A DNA stretch of 64,000 bases from Proteus cibi (lineage in GTDB: Bacteria > Pseudomonadota > Gammaproteobacteria > Enterobacterales > Enterobacteriaceae): positions 124,001 to 188,000 of the forward strand of contig NZ_PENW01000034.1 of NCBI RefSeq assembly GCF_003144405.1, written 5' to 3'. Both the position numbers and the translations under genes were made by a program. Within the stretch, counting starts at the first letter, position 1; each line of letters begins with the position of its first letter. Shown here one piece after another: positions 29,739-39,032 of the stretch. Below the pieces are notes generated by a model. That model did not search any database, was not told where the DNA came from, and was given only the letters and a program-made list of their open reading frames with translations.

Positions 29739-32700
29739 ATGTCTGAAATTCTGGATACGAATCGCGAGCAAGAAATACTCGATAACGCCGTTGCACAAGG
29801 TGGTGCGTATGAAATCTTACGCAAACGCCTCACTGAGCAAGGTCAACAACTTCATCAAAAAGCCACTGAGCTCAATCAGCATCGCTTAGATGAATTTGGT
29901 CAAAGCCAAATGGATATCATTGGGCGTATTCGTATTCGTACAGAAAATAACTGCCAAGCCAGAGATATTGTTCGTGTAGGTGATTGGCTACTTTTTGGCT
30001 ATAACGTATTTCTTGGTTTAAAACGAGAAACGCATCTTGAAGATGTTTTTTCACTCTATCGTTTAACAGAAACCGAAGGTGAATTTGATGTAGAAGCCGT
30101 GGCTTATGAAGATACTTTCTTAAGCGACAATCGCTTTGTTCAAGATTTTACTGAGCTCTATACCTACTATAAAGATACGCAATTACTGCAATTAGTCGAA
30201 CGCGATGGCAAGCTACTTGCTAGCTTCCAAATTGGTGCTCGTATTACTGATGTGCGTGTTTTTCGTTGGGCGATTTCAAGTGATAAGCAGCGTATTGAAT
30301 ATATTGATAATCGTGGCGAGCGCGATATCGCCCTTCCCCCTGCTTATGATTTTGAATGGACAAAAACCCAACGTGAAGACACGGTCAATGGCCGTTTTCC
30401 CCATATCAATATTCTTGATACCGTTTTTGTCGAGACAACTGGTGGTGATTTAACGGTTAAATGTGAAAATAATACCGAAGATGGTTTAGGGATTTATCGT
30501 GAAGCCGTATTAGACAAAAACCAATCTCTTGATGATGCTCAAATTGAATATGCTCAAACCGGCAGTTTAATTCTATTAAAAATCTTACCGTATCGAGAAG
30601 AGAATTGGCGTTATTTGGTCTACAACATGTTGACGCAAACCGTACAACGTATTGATGCAATTGGACAAGCTTGCGTCCAATTGCCTGAAGACCATGGCAT
30701 TATTTTCCCCGGGGGTTATTACCTGCAAAATGGTGAATACAAAACCTTTGATCAACCAATGGAAGGGATGTATTTCCGCCGTCTACGTCGTTCGCCTAAT
30801 GGTGAAGACGTGTTATATGTTTTCTACTCCCCTTCGCAAGGTCGTCTTGCGCTTTTCAATTACAATATGATTGAGCGTAAACTTGCTGTACCTTTGGTCG
30901 GTCATGGCTATGCGATGTTAGAAGATGGAAAAATGGTGCTGTTTGAAGGCGAAGGCGAAGAAGCAACGCGCGTTCATCCAATGCAAGTTTGGCAAACACC
31001 TTTCTATTCTGAAGAATTTGCCGATAAACAACCGCCTCGTAATGGTTTTTATGGAAGAATTGGTAATGCGGATTTAGTACGAGGTATTTCCGAAATCTTG
31101 CATGTCGCCAAAGAAATTGAAGGTAATCAAATTTCTATTGCTCGTTATGAACAACTCAGTTCACAACCTAAAAATTTATTAGATCTGTATTATTGGTTTA
31201 ACGATGAACACTGTTTAGGTATTGGAAAATTACTCAAAGAGATCGCTCAAACCAGCGAATTAGTGCTTGATGAATATGAAAAAGTAGAAAGTATTCGTCA
31301 ACAATCTGCTAAATCGATGCTTGAAGCCGTTAATCGCCAAAAATCACTCCTGGCTTTAACACTGCCTGACAGTTGGACTGATATACAGCAATTTGTTGAT
31401 AGCTTAAACTCACTCAATGCCCATCGTGGACATCTTATTTCCTTGCGTGAATTCCGTTATATGGATTTAACCAAGCTGAGTGCGATGGAAACAGAAATTA
31501 CAGAGACACAGCAACGCGTTTCTCAAGCTACGGCTCTTTTTCTGGCGAGTGATAAAGCATTACAACCCTTTAAAACTCAGCTTGTTACCTTTGAAGATCT
31601 CATTGAGAAAGCACAAAACAGTGCACAGTTAGATATCCCAATGAATGACATGGAAAAAATGTCTGCTGATTTGGATATGCTTTCTAACTTAATGGCATCT
31701 TTAACATTCCAAGATGTTACTCAACAAACACATATTATTGATGCAATTTCGCAGATCTACGCTCAACTGAACCAATCCCGCGCTCGACTACAACAAAAAC
31801 GCAAATCACAAAGTAGTATCGAAAGTGTGGCGCAATTTGGCGCCCAATTTCGCTTATTTAGCCAAGGGATCACCAATGCATTATCCCTTGCAACCGATCC
31901 TGAGCGTTGTGACGATCAACTTTCTCGCTTACTACTTCAATTAGAAGAGCTCGAAAGCCAATTTAGCCATCATGATGAATTTCTGGATGATATTCTTGCT
32001 AAACGTGAAGAGTTAGTAGAAACCTTTGAGTCGCACAAACAAGTACTGCTTGATGATCGCCAACGTCGATCACAAAGTCTGCTTACTGCTGCAAATCGCT
32101 TGCTGGAAAATCTGCAACGCCGAACATCTCGTTTGCAATCACAAGATGAGTTAAATGCATTTTTTGCATCAGATCCATTATCATTAAAAACACGAGAAAT
32201 CATTGAAAAACTAAGAGAAATCAATGATAACGTCAAAGCTGATGATATCGATGCACGCCTAAAATCTTCTCGAGATCAGGCAATTCGAATTCTGCGAGAT
32301 AAAACTGATATTTTTGAAGATGGTGGCAATATCATTAAATTAGGTCCCCGCCACCGTTTTAGTGTGAATACGCAAGAGCTTGATCTCACTATCTTGCCTA
32401 AAGAAGATAAGCTCTGGTTATACCTAACAGGAACAGATTACCAAGAGCCGATTGAAAATGCAGATCTTGCTCAATTACAGCCTTATTGGAATGCCTCACT
32501 TGAGTCCGAATCGGACACGGTTTATCGTGCAGAATACCTTGCTTACTCCATTATTTATGCGGCGGCAAAACGTCAAGATGATCTTAATTACGAAACACTA
32601 AAAGAAGCACTCGCTATTCCAGAAAAGCTTGAAAAACTCGTGCGTGATTTTGCAACACCACGTTATAAAGAAGGCTATGAAAAAGGGATACACGATCACG

Positions 32701-34673
32701 ATGCAATCGCGATATTGAAACAACTGATCCCAATCGGTGAAAGTGCCGATCTTTTACGTTATAACCCAACTGCACGCGCAATAGCCGCGTTATTTTGGGA
32801 AACCAAACAAAATGAACAATATCCCGCTTTGTGGCCTGAACGGGCAAGAACAGCACTTAATATTCAGCAATTATTTCATACAGACGATGCGTTAACCGAT
32901 CTGCAAGCTGAAATCGAAGCAGATATACGCCTATTTCTTCATGAGAATCCGATTGAGTGCGAACACTATATTCCGATACAAGCCTCTGAATATTTAAGCT
33001 TTGCATTAGCGAGAACTCCAATTGAATTGGTTTATAGCAAATACGCTAAAGCGCTAGTGATTGCACTGCAAAGTCGATTAGAAGAAGCGCATATGTGGAT
33101 GGACTTTAATCGTTCACAGCAAAATTTAGGTACACGATACGCTCAGCGTTGGGCATTGATCCAAAATTGGCTACAAGGGCTATGCTCTCTACCTGATTAT
33201 GCCGATCTGACTCCTTATATTCCGGGCGCTATCGCTATCATTATTTTAGATAAAGTCGCCTCAGCACGTTATAGCGAAGCGGATCTCTATTTCAACGTAA
33301 ATGGATTATTGGGTGAGCATCCAACCATTAAAAACCAATCTTTATCATTAAGCTTAGATGACTATTTCAGCCGTATGCGAGGACAACGGAAAACCTTTAT
33401 TCCTGCATTTCGGCAGTACCTTACATTGCGACAAAAAATCGTCAGTGATGAACGTGAACGTTTAAAATTGCATGAATTTAAAGCCAAACCATTAAGCTCA
33501 TTTGTTCGTAACAAGCTGATTAATGATGTTTATTTACCGATTATTGGCGATAATATGGCAAAACAAATTGGTGCTTTAGGGGAAGAAAAGCGCACCGATT
33601 TAATGGGGCTATTATTAATGATCTCCCCTCCGGGCTACGGTAAAACCACATTAATGGAATATGCAGCAGCTCGTTTAGGTCTCATTTTTATGAAGATCAA
33701 TGGTCCTGCGTTAGGGCATAACGTACTATCACTTGATCCGGAACAAGCACCGAATGCAACAGCGAGACAAGAGCTTGAGAAACTCAACTTAGCGCTAGAA
33801 ATGGGTAATAACGTAATGCTGTATGTAGATGATATTCAGCATACTCACCCTGAATTCTTACAAAAATTTATTTCGCTCTGTGATGGAACAAGACGTATTG
33901 AAGGGGTATGGAAAGGAAAAACCAAAACCTACGATATGCGTGGCAAAAAATTCTGTGTCGTGATGGCGGGGAACCCTTATACCGAATCTGGAGAAGTCTT
34001 CCGCATTCCTGATATGCTGGCTAACCGTGCTGATATTTATAACTTAGGTGAAGTATTAGGTGGCATGGATGAAGCCTTTGCGCTGAGTTATATCGAGAAT
34101 AGCCTAACCTCGAATGCAGTATTAGCACCACTTGCACTGCGTGATCTTAACGATCTCTATATTTTAGTCGATAAGGCGATGGGAAAATCCGTCTCTACCA
34201 ACACATTAAGTTACCCTTATTCTGATGCTGAAATTAATGAAATTGTGATGGTACTTAAACACTTAATTACCTTACGAAACGTTATGTTAAAAGTAAATCA
34301 GCAATATATTGCCAGCGCTGCACAATCAGATAAATATCGCACAGAGCCCGCATTTCGCTTACAAGGTAGTTACCGTAATATGAATAAGTTAAGTGAGAAA
34401 GTGTCTGCGGTAATGAATGATGAGGAGATTGAACGTTTACTCGACGATCATTATCTTGGCGAAGCACAATTGCTCACGACAGGCGCTGAAGAAAACTTAC
34501 TCAAACTCGCTGAACTACGTGGAAAACTCACAGAAAAAGAGACAATCCGTTGGGAACAAATCAAAAAAGACTTTATGCGTAATAAAGCATTGGGTGGCGA
34601 TAATGCCGATATTGGCGACCGTGTCGTATCACAATTAGCCAACCTTGTTGAAAGTGTGCAAGGTTTACGCTAG
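29739..34673 (+). CDS. Giant AAA ATPase ('DNA repair ATPase', DUF3686-like)
   Basis: A 1644-residue protein. The first ~420 residues are beta-rich (likely the DUF3686-type domain). Long helical and coiled-coil regions follow (~430-850), then a helical middle part, and a C-terminal MoxR-like AAA module. Walker A is PPGYGKTT (residues 1297-1304), Walker B is MLYVDD (Asp1364, Asp1365), and VVMAGNPYTESGE gives the sensor-1 Asn, followed by DMLANRAD with a possible arginine finger. Homologues are annotated 'DNA repair ATPase', but I know of no experimental basis for that name. It is the third gene after yqiJ and a flotillin, so a role in membrane remodelling or stress is at least as likely. The ATG at 29739 is chosen as the first start with full family coverage. 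Confidence 0.75.
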   Translation: MSEILDTNREQEILDNAVAQGGAYEILRKRLTEQGQQLHQKATELNQHRLDEFGQSQMDIIGRIRIRTENNCQARDIVRVGDWLLFGYNVFLGLKRETHLEDVFSLYRLTETEGEFDVEAVAYEDTFLSDNRFVQDFTELYTYYKDTQLLQLVERDGKLLASFQIGARITDVRVFRWAISSDKQRIEYIDNRGERDIALPPAYDFEWTKTQREDTVNGRFPHINILDTVFVETTGGDLTVKCENNTEDGLGIYREAVLDKNQSLDDAQIEYAQTGSLILLKILPYREENWRYLVYNMLTQTVQRIDAIGQACVQLPEDHGIIFPGGYYLQNGEYKTFDQPMEGMYFRRLRRSPNGEDVLYVFYSPSQGRLALFNYNMIERKLAVPLVGHGYAMLEDGKMVLFEGEGEEATRVHPMQVWQTPFYSEEFADKQPPRNGFYGRIGNADLVRGISEILHVAKEIEGNQISIARYEQLSSQPKNLLDLYYWFNDEHCLGIGKLLKEIAQTSELVLDEYEKVESIRQQSAKSMLEAVNRQKSLLALTLPDSWTDIQQFVDSLNSLNAHRGHLISLREFRYMDLTKLSAMETEITETQQRVSQATALFLASDKALQPFKTQLVTFEDLIEKAQNSAQLDIPMNDMEKMSADLDMLSNLMASLTFQDVTQQTHIIDAISQIYAQLNQSRARLQQKRKSQSSIESVAQFGAQFRLFSQGITNALSLATDPERCDDQLSRLLLQLEELESQFSHHDEFLDDILAKREELVETFESHKQVLLDDRQRRSQSLLTAANRLLENLQRRTSRLQSQDELNAFFASDPLSLKTREIIEKLREINDNVKADDIDARLKSSRDQAIRILRDKTDIFEDGGNIIKLGPRHRFSVNTQELDLTILPKEDKLWLYLTGTDYQEPIENADLAQLQPYWNASLESESDTVYRAEYLAYSIIYAAAKRQDDLNYETLKEALAIPEKLEKLVRDFATPRYKEGYEKGIHDHDAIAILKQLIPIGESADLLRYNPTARAIAALFWETKQNEQYPALWPERARTALNIQQLFHTDDALTDLQAEIEADIRLFLHENPIECEHYIPIQASEYLSFALARTPIELVYSKYAKALVIALQSRLEEAHMWMDFNRSQQNLGTRYAQRWALIQNWLQGLCSLPDYADLTPYIPGAIAIIILDKVASARYSEADLYFNVNGLLGEHPTIKNQSLSLSLDDYFSRMRGQRKTFIPAFRQYLTLRQKIVSDERERLKLHEFKAKPLSSFVRNKLINDVYLPIIGDNMAKQIGALGEEKRTDLMGLLLMISPPGYGKTTLMEYAAARLGLIFMKINGPALGHNVLSLDPEQAPNATARQELEKLNLALEMGNNVMLYVDDIQHTHPEFLQKFISLCDGTRRIEGVWKGKTKTYDMRGKKFCVVMAGNPYTESGEVFRIPDMLANRADIYNLGEVLGGMDEAFALSYIENSLTSNAVLAPLALRDLNDLYILVDKAMGKSVSTNTLSYPYSDAEINEIVMVLKHLITLRNVMLKVNQQYIASAAQSDKYRTEPAFRLQGSYRNMNKLSEKVSAVMNDEEIERLLDDHYLGEAQLLTTGAEENLLKLAELRGKLTEKETIRWEQIKKDFMRNKALGGDNADIGDRVVSQLANLVESVQGLR

Positions 34674-34693
34674 AAAGAAAAAACCACAATTTC

Positions 34694-34715
34694 AGCCCAC
34701 TTATTTTAGTGGGCT
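34694..34715. terminator. Hairpin between convergent ATPase and AbiEii genes
   Basis: AGCCCACT / AGTGGGCT (34694-34701 and 34708-34715) with a six-base loop lies 20 bases after the ATPase stop. A T-tract is poor on the plus side, so it is a moderate terminator at best. Confidence 0.55.
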
Positions 34716-34734
34716 AAACTACATAAATAATGGT

Positions 34735-35556
34735 TTATAAATCGAGTAACCCATTCCAAAAATCATTAATTAATTGGATTGCTAAATCAGTTTGATTAGA
34801 AGAGGGAGTTAATTGTCTAACAACGGCATCAATAAGCAACTCTCTATCTAAAAGAGATAATTTTTCTAAGCTATCTACCGAAGCTATTGTTGCAGTATCA
34901 CTCCCAGCGAGAAGAGCACCTAATCGCTCAGCATTCCAATCAACACTATCTCCCCACGTTGAATTATCATAAAGTCTTGGCTCTTCAATATAATGATACT
35001 CAGAAATAATTTTATAAATATCAATAGCATCTTTTGATAAACTGTTTCCTTTTCCTCTATCTCGCCATGCGAAAAGTTTGAGTAACAGTAATCCTGATAA
35101 TGAACAGAAACGAATGTTTATATCTGTTGATATTTGAACAACCGTTGAACAGTGGAAAGCCTCATTAAACCCATCAACAGACATAATAATTTCTCTATCT
35201 GGTGGCCAAGCTATTTGATTTTCAGATGCAATATCGCCAAATGGGATAATATCTAGCTCAATACCATTAAAGATAAATCGATGTATATTGTTATGAACTT
35301 CTAAAGCACCTTGTTTAGTGAGTTCCTCTTTTAATAAATTAAATTGATCCCAATTCTGTAAAAAAATAGCAATATCAATATCTCTTGTATATCTTCCCGC
35401 TCTTCGTCCATGAACGTGAGTGAGAAGTACTTCTCGTGATGTTGCACCAGCAATAAAAAAAGGAAGTCTAAGTACTGAGCAAATATTAGTAATTTTTATT
35501 AAAATTTGATTTATTTCTTCAGCTAAAGGCGTTCTTAATGTGCAAATGCTGTTCAT
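34735..35556 (-). CDS. AbiEii-like nucleotidyltransferase (toxin of type IV TA pair)
   Basis: A 273-residue protein of the nucleotidyltransferase fold. It has the motif GATSRE (residues 37-42), the metal-binding pair D-I-D (Asp59, Asp61) in YTRDIDIAIF, and a third acid Asp101 in IELDIIPF. This pattern is that of AbiEii/AbiGii-type toxins, which transfer nucleotides to RNA or other acceptors and arrest growth. Its start overlaps the preceding antitoxin-like gene by 38 bases, typical of this TA type. GAAGAG upstream serves as ribosome-binding site. The DNA is distinctly AT-rich and lacks housekeeping neighbours, suggesting acquisition. Confidence 0.75.
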   Translation of the reverse strand: MNSICTLRTPLAEEINQILIKITNICSVLRLPFFIAGATSREVLLTHVHGRRAGRYTRDIDIAIFLQNWDQFNLLKEELTKQGALEVHNNIHRFIFNGIELDIIPFGDIASENQIAWPPDREIIMSVDGFNEAFHCSTVVQISTDINIRFCSLSGLLLLKLFAWRDRGKGNSLSKDAIDIYKIISEYHYIEEPRLYDNSTWGDSVDWNAERLGALLAGSDTATIASVDSLEKLSLLDRELLIDAVVRQLTPSSNQTDLAIQLINDFWNGLLDL

Positions 35557-36517
35557 TTATTCTCTTCGCTATTTCAATATTACGTTCATCTTGTGTTGCA
35601 ACCAATTCAGCAACCGATAATAAAGCCTTAGCTCTTTTATTTAGGCAATATGATTCTCCCCAAAATATTTCAACCAACTGAAAATGGCTAAATGGGACGG
35701 GGATCATATTAAGTTCTTTTCTTCTATCTATTAGAGAAATCGGTGTAAATAATTGAATATTCTCAGGAATGAGATAACCATGAGTCAACTTAGATGCAGC
35801 GGCTTCTCCCCCCCAATATTCACCATCATAAAGTGGAATATCTAACCAATTTACATCACCAGACAGATAAATTGATTTTAATTTAGGACGTAAAACTCTT
35901 CCATAATCATTGATCCATTGCATACATATATTATCTGAAAAAACAAAGCGGCGATGACCTCCTGACTCTCTGTATAAATGATTAGCCTTCAGATAATTCA
36001 TTCCTTTATTGACCATACCTAGAGATATTCCAGATAAATCAGCGAGATCTCGATAGGTTAAATTTATATTACATTCATCAGAAAGCAATATAAATAATAA
36101 TTTCATTATACCTAGCGACATTTGAGTTTCTTGTTTTAATAGATGAGCCCCTTTCTTTCCAGAAATATAAAGGTAAACATCCTTTGTATGAATAAATATA
36201 TTTCCAACTGAATCAATAAAATTGATATTATTATCAATACAATAATTTTGAATTTTTGGCGTTAAATAATTTGATATTAAAATAAAATTAGATTTATCTT
36301 TATATAAAAGATTCTCATTATATGACATTATTCTTTGTTTATTTATATTTAATTTTATTTCAGCATTAAACTGATAAATATTATAATTGGGTAATTCTAT
36401 TTTTATAACACTATCATGTGAAAACTGACTGTCTACGTTAAGAGCAGGCTCTAAGATTTTGACTCGATTAGGAAGGTTTTTGTAAAGGTTTTCCATAAAA
36501 AGTTCATCAGGATACAT
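35519..36517 (-). CDS. AbiEi-like antitoxin with winged helix
   Basis: A 332-residue protein resembling the long form of type IV antitoxins of the AbiEi family. A helix-turn-helix is visible at residues 153-177 (LTYRDLADLSGISLGMVNKG), preceded by an N-terminal alpha/beta region and followed by a domain with WLDIPLYDGEYWGGEAAA, common in these proteins. AbiEi antitoxins bind inverted repeats at their own promoter; matching repeats begin one base upstream of this start. The ATG at 36517 has AAAGGCG nine bases upstream and is preferred to the internal ATG at 36496. Confidence 0.72.
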   Translation of the reverse strand: MYPDELFMENLYKNLPNRVKILEPALNVDSQFSHDSVIKIELPNYNIYQFNAEIKLNINKQRIMSYNENLLYKDKSNFILISNYLTPKIQNYCIDNNINFIDSVGNIFIHTKDVYLYISGKKGAHLLKQETQMSLGIMKLLFILLSDECNINLTYRDLADLSGISLGMVNKGMNYLKANHLYRESGGHRRFVFSDNICMQWINDYGRVLRPKLKSIYLSGDVNWLDIPLYDGEYWGGEAAASKLTHGYLIPENIQLFTPISLIDRRKELNMIPVPFSHFQLVEIFWGESYCLNKRAKALLSVAELVATQDERNIEIAKRINEQHLHIKNAFS

Positions 36518-36572
36518 TTGTTCACGCCTTTAACTTGTTCACAATCTATGAACAAGATAATATCATGAACAA
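36518..36572. promoter_or_regulatory. Nested inverted repeats, candidate AbiEi operator
   Basis: Four copies of the heptamer TTGTTCA or its complement TGAACAA occur in 55 bases: 36518-36524, 36535-36541, 36549-36555 and 36566-36572. The inner two form TTGTTCA-N7-TGAACAA and the outer two enclose them. They lie between the divergent AbiEi and phosphatase genes, next to the AbiEi start codon. AbiEi proteins of other systems repress through paired inverted repeats. Confidence 0.7.
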
Positions 36573-36613
36573 AAAAATTGTACACTCACTAGGAAAGTTA
36601 AAAATAGGGAAAG

Positions 36614-37342
36614 ATGGTTATATTACTATTACCCAATAAAATTGGGAGAGACTTTGTGATAGGTGACATTCATGGCTGTTATGATGAATTTGAATATTTA
36701 CTCAGTCAGGTAAATTTTGATAGTACTAAAGATAGCGTTATTTCTGTTGGAGACTTAATTGATAGAGGAAAAGACAGTTTATCTTGTATAAAATTATTAG
36801 ATAAACCTTGGTTTTATATGGTACTAGGTAATCATGAACAAGTCATACTCGATTGGTATCAATCTCACGACCAAATCACACAAGAGACCTACACAAGAAA
36901 ATTATTGCACAATGGTAGTAGCTGGTTTTTAGCCCTATCAATAAAACAACAAAAAAATATATATAATAAATTAAGCTCTCTTCCAAAGGTTATATTTATA
37001 AATAATAACAATGGATTACATTGTATTATACATGCGGAAATTCTTCCTGAAATAAATGATATTAATATTTTTTTAAATAACATTGCTCTTTTAGAAGATA
37101 AATCGACATTAAAAGCATGTTTGGAAGGACGTAGACGCTTCCGAGCCAAGTATTATCCCATTATAACAGGTATTGATTATCTTCTTTGTGGACACACTCC
37201 TTGTTTTAGCTTTCAGTCAAAAAATGCAAACACAATTAATCTTGATTTTGGTGCCGGAAGTTATAGAAAAGGAGCTACTTTAGGAATGATAGACTTAGCA
37301 TCTCATTCAATAGTACTACAACCCATTTATAATTCTTGTTAA
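36614..37342 (+). CDS. Metallophosphoesterase, Ser/Thr protein phosphatase type
   Basis: A 242-residue PPP-family phosphatase, similar in layout to lambda phosphatase and PrpA/PrpB. Metal-binding motifs are GDIHG (17-21), GDLIDRG (46-52) and GNHE (72-75), with later histidines in CIIHAE and CGHTP. The substrate could be a phosphoprotein or a dinucleotide such as Ap4A. It is divergent from the AbiE pair, shares its operator region, and is flanked downstream by another copy of the same repeat. AGGGAAAG just before the ATG gives a close ribosome-binding site. Confidence 0.85.
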   Translation: MVILLLPNKIGRDFVIGDIHGCYDEFEYLLSQVNFDSTKDSVISVGDLIDRGKDSLSCIKLLDKPWFYMVLGNHEQVILDWYQSHDQITQETYTRKLLHNGSSWFLALSIKQQKNIYNKLSSLPKVIFINNNNGLHCIIHAEILPEINDINIFLNNIALLEDKSTLKACLEGRRRFRAKYYPIITGIDYLLCGHTPCFSFQSKNANTINLDFGAGSYRKGATLGMIDLASHSIVLQPIYNSC

Positions 37343-37416
37343 CAACCTTTTTCATGTATTCATGTTCATGATACTCACCCGTTCAAGACTTGTGAACAGG
37401 CAAAGATCGCGAACAA
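37336..37416. repeat. Second cluster of TTGTTCA/TGAACAA-type repeats
   Basis: Directly after the phosphatase gene: TTGTTAACAA (37336-37345), then GTTCA-N7-TGAAC (37381-37385 and 37393-37397), and a GAACAA word near 37411. The central pair has the same arm sequence and the same seven-base spacing as the repeat at 36535-36555. The remainder of 37343-37992 is very AT-rich, has no gene, and presumably holds the AraC-regulator promoter. Confidence 0.6.
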
Positions 37417-37992
37417 CTCTGTGATTAAATATTTTTAAAATTAACATTTCATGATATTAAAAAGAACGTTACATACATGATACTAATATTATTAACACTT
37501 AAATTATATAAATATTTAATTCTATTTAATAGATAATTTATAAAATCATGATTAACAATAAAAAAACAAATTTATTTAACAACCAATTCTATTATGTACA
37601 TAAAATCCATATTAACTCACACTCTGAAAAGAATGAAATAAACGAGATATTAATAATAATCACTCTTAATCTATTTATGCGATCTCTCTCTAAAGATAGG
37701 AAATTAACTTAGGATTAATAGCATAGAAATGATAGCATAAAAAATGCTATAAATTAATTTTATAATTTACATGATGTTAGTTTAAATAAATTAAAAATTT
37801 TTAAATATATTATCTTCAATTTATTAACAAGATAGATAATGAATGTCTCCGTTAATCATTATTTAAACGCACTATTCTAATTTTAAGATTAAAGTTATAA
37901 AAACATTATTCTATTTCGACCTAGTTTAAATCGTTTTTATACTAGATTGATAGCAACACAACAAAAATACTTTCAATAAAAGTGGGCGTACT

Positions 37993-38958
37993 ATGAAAAG
38001 CATGTTTACGACTCGGGAGCTCCCTGACGTAGATCGGTTTTCCGTATTCAGGGATACAATAAAAGACCGCTTTTTATCGTCTTATGAATGCAATGAAGTC
38101 GAATTGCCTCCTCATTCTCGATTTTATGCCAACATTGTCGAGCAGAAGGTGACAAATATTCGCTTTATTCAGCTAGAGTCTAATGGTCACTGGGCAAGTA
38201 GCCGTCCTTTAACCCATAAACTTAGCTTAGAAGAGCATTTTCAAATTGAGATACAGCGTTCAGGAACCAGCCATCTTACTCAAGATGGAAGAACCGCATT
38301 TTTACGGCAAGGAGACTTTTGTATTTTTGATATGGCAAGACCCGTATCATGGTCTTTTGATAATGATTACTCATTATTTAAGATATTGATCCCGAGAGAA
38401 AAACTGGCTCCACGTTTAGGAAACACCCAAAATCTTACCGCAAGAGCAATACGAGGAAATAGTATCACTGGCTCATTAGTGTATAGCTTTGTGATGCGTT
38501 ATATTCCGTTCTTAGATTCAATGCCACAACAACATGCACAACAACTTGCCGATATTTTATTGAATTTAATTACGTCAGCGTTCAGTGAATACAGTATTGC
38601 CACGCCGCCTCAAAGCTTAGGAAGATCAACGCTGTTTTATTTTGCTCAGCACTATCTCGAGCAACATCTTTCTGATCCTGATCTCAGCGTGAATGAATGC
38701 GCAAATGCGTGTGGGATCTCCGTGCGCTATTTACAGATGTTATTTAAAGAACAAAATACCTCTGTACTTCGTTGGATCTACCAAAAACGCCTTGAGAATT
38801 ATAAAGCAGCTTTAGTTAATCCTCTCTTGGCAGAAAAAAACATTACACAATTAGCTTATGAATGTGGATTTAGCGATATTTCTAATTTAAGTCGAAAATT
38901 TAAATCTGAATTTTTACTAACACCATCTGAATACCGAAAAGTGCATTCGTTAAGATAA
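37993..38958 (+). CDS. AraC family transcriptional regulator
   Basis: A 321-residue regulator with a cupin-like N-terminal effector domain of the AraC_binding_2 type (residues ~30-200) and a C-terminal double helix-turn-helix (~215-318: DLSVNECANACGISVRYLQMLFKE, then ITQLAYECGFSDISNLSRKFKSEF). Such FeaR/NphR-like activators often sense aromatic or organic acids. It is convergent with the FixABCX/2-hydroxyacyl-CoA operon and is the only regulator gene near it, so it is a reasonable candidate for that operon's activator. Confidence 0.88.
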   Translation: MKSMFTTRELPDVDRFSVFRDTIKDRFLSSYECNEVELPPHSRFYANIVEQKVTNIRFIQLESNGHWASSRPLTHKLSLEEHFQIEIQRSGTSHLTQDGRTAFLRQGDFCIFDMARPVSWSFDNDYSLFKILIPREKLAPRLGNTQNLTARAIRGNSITGSLVYSFVMRYIPFLDSMPQQHAQQLADILLNLITSAFSEYSIATPPQSLGRSTLFYFAQHYLEQHLSDPDLSVNECANACGISVRYLQMLFKEQNTSVLRWIYQKRLENYKAALVNPLLAEKNITQLAYECGFSDISNLSRKFKSEFLLTPSEYRKVHSLR

Positions 38959-38973
38959 ATAAATTAATGATCG

Positions 38974-39015
38974 TCCCCCTCTAATTAAAATTTTGGAGGT
39001 TATTCTAGAGGGGGA
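38974..39015. terminator. Hairpin between araC-type regulator and fixX paralogue
   Basis: A perfect 10-base stem TCCCCCTCTA / TAGAGGGGGA (38974-38983 and 39006-39015) with a 22-base loop in the convergent gap. There is no clear T-tract, so it may stabilise or end both messages. Confidence 0.55.
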
Positions 39016-39032
39016 GGATAAGCGTTATCACA

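Noticed and set aside
34694-34715. Attachment site or IS end between the ATPase and AbiEii genes
   Set aside because: The only structure is a short hairpin; no transposase, target duplication or long inverted repeat is present.
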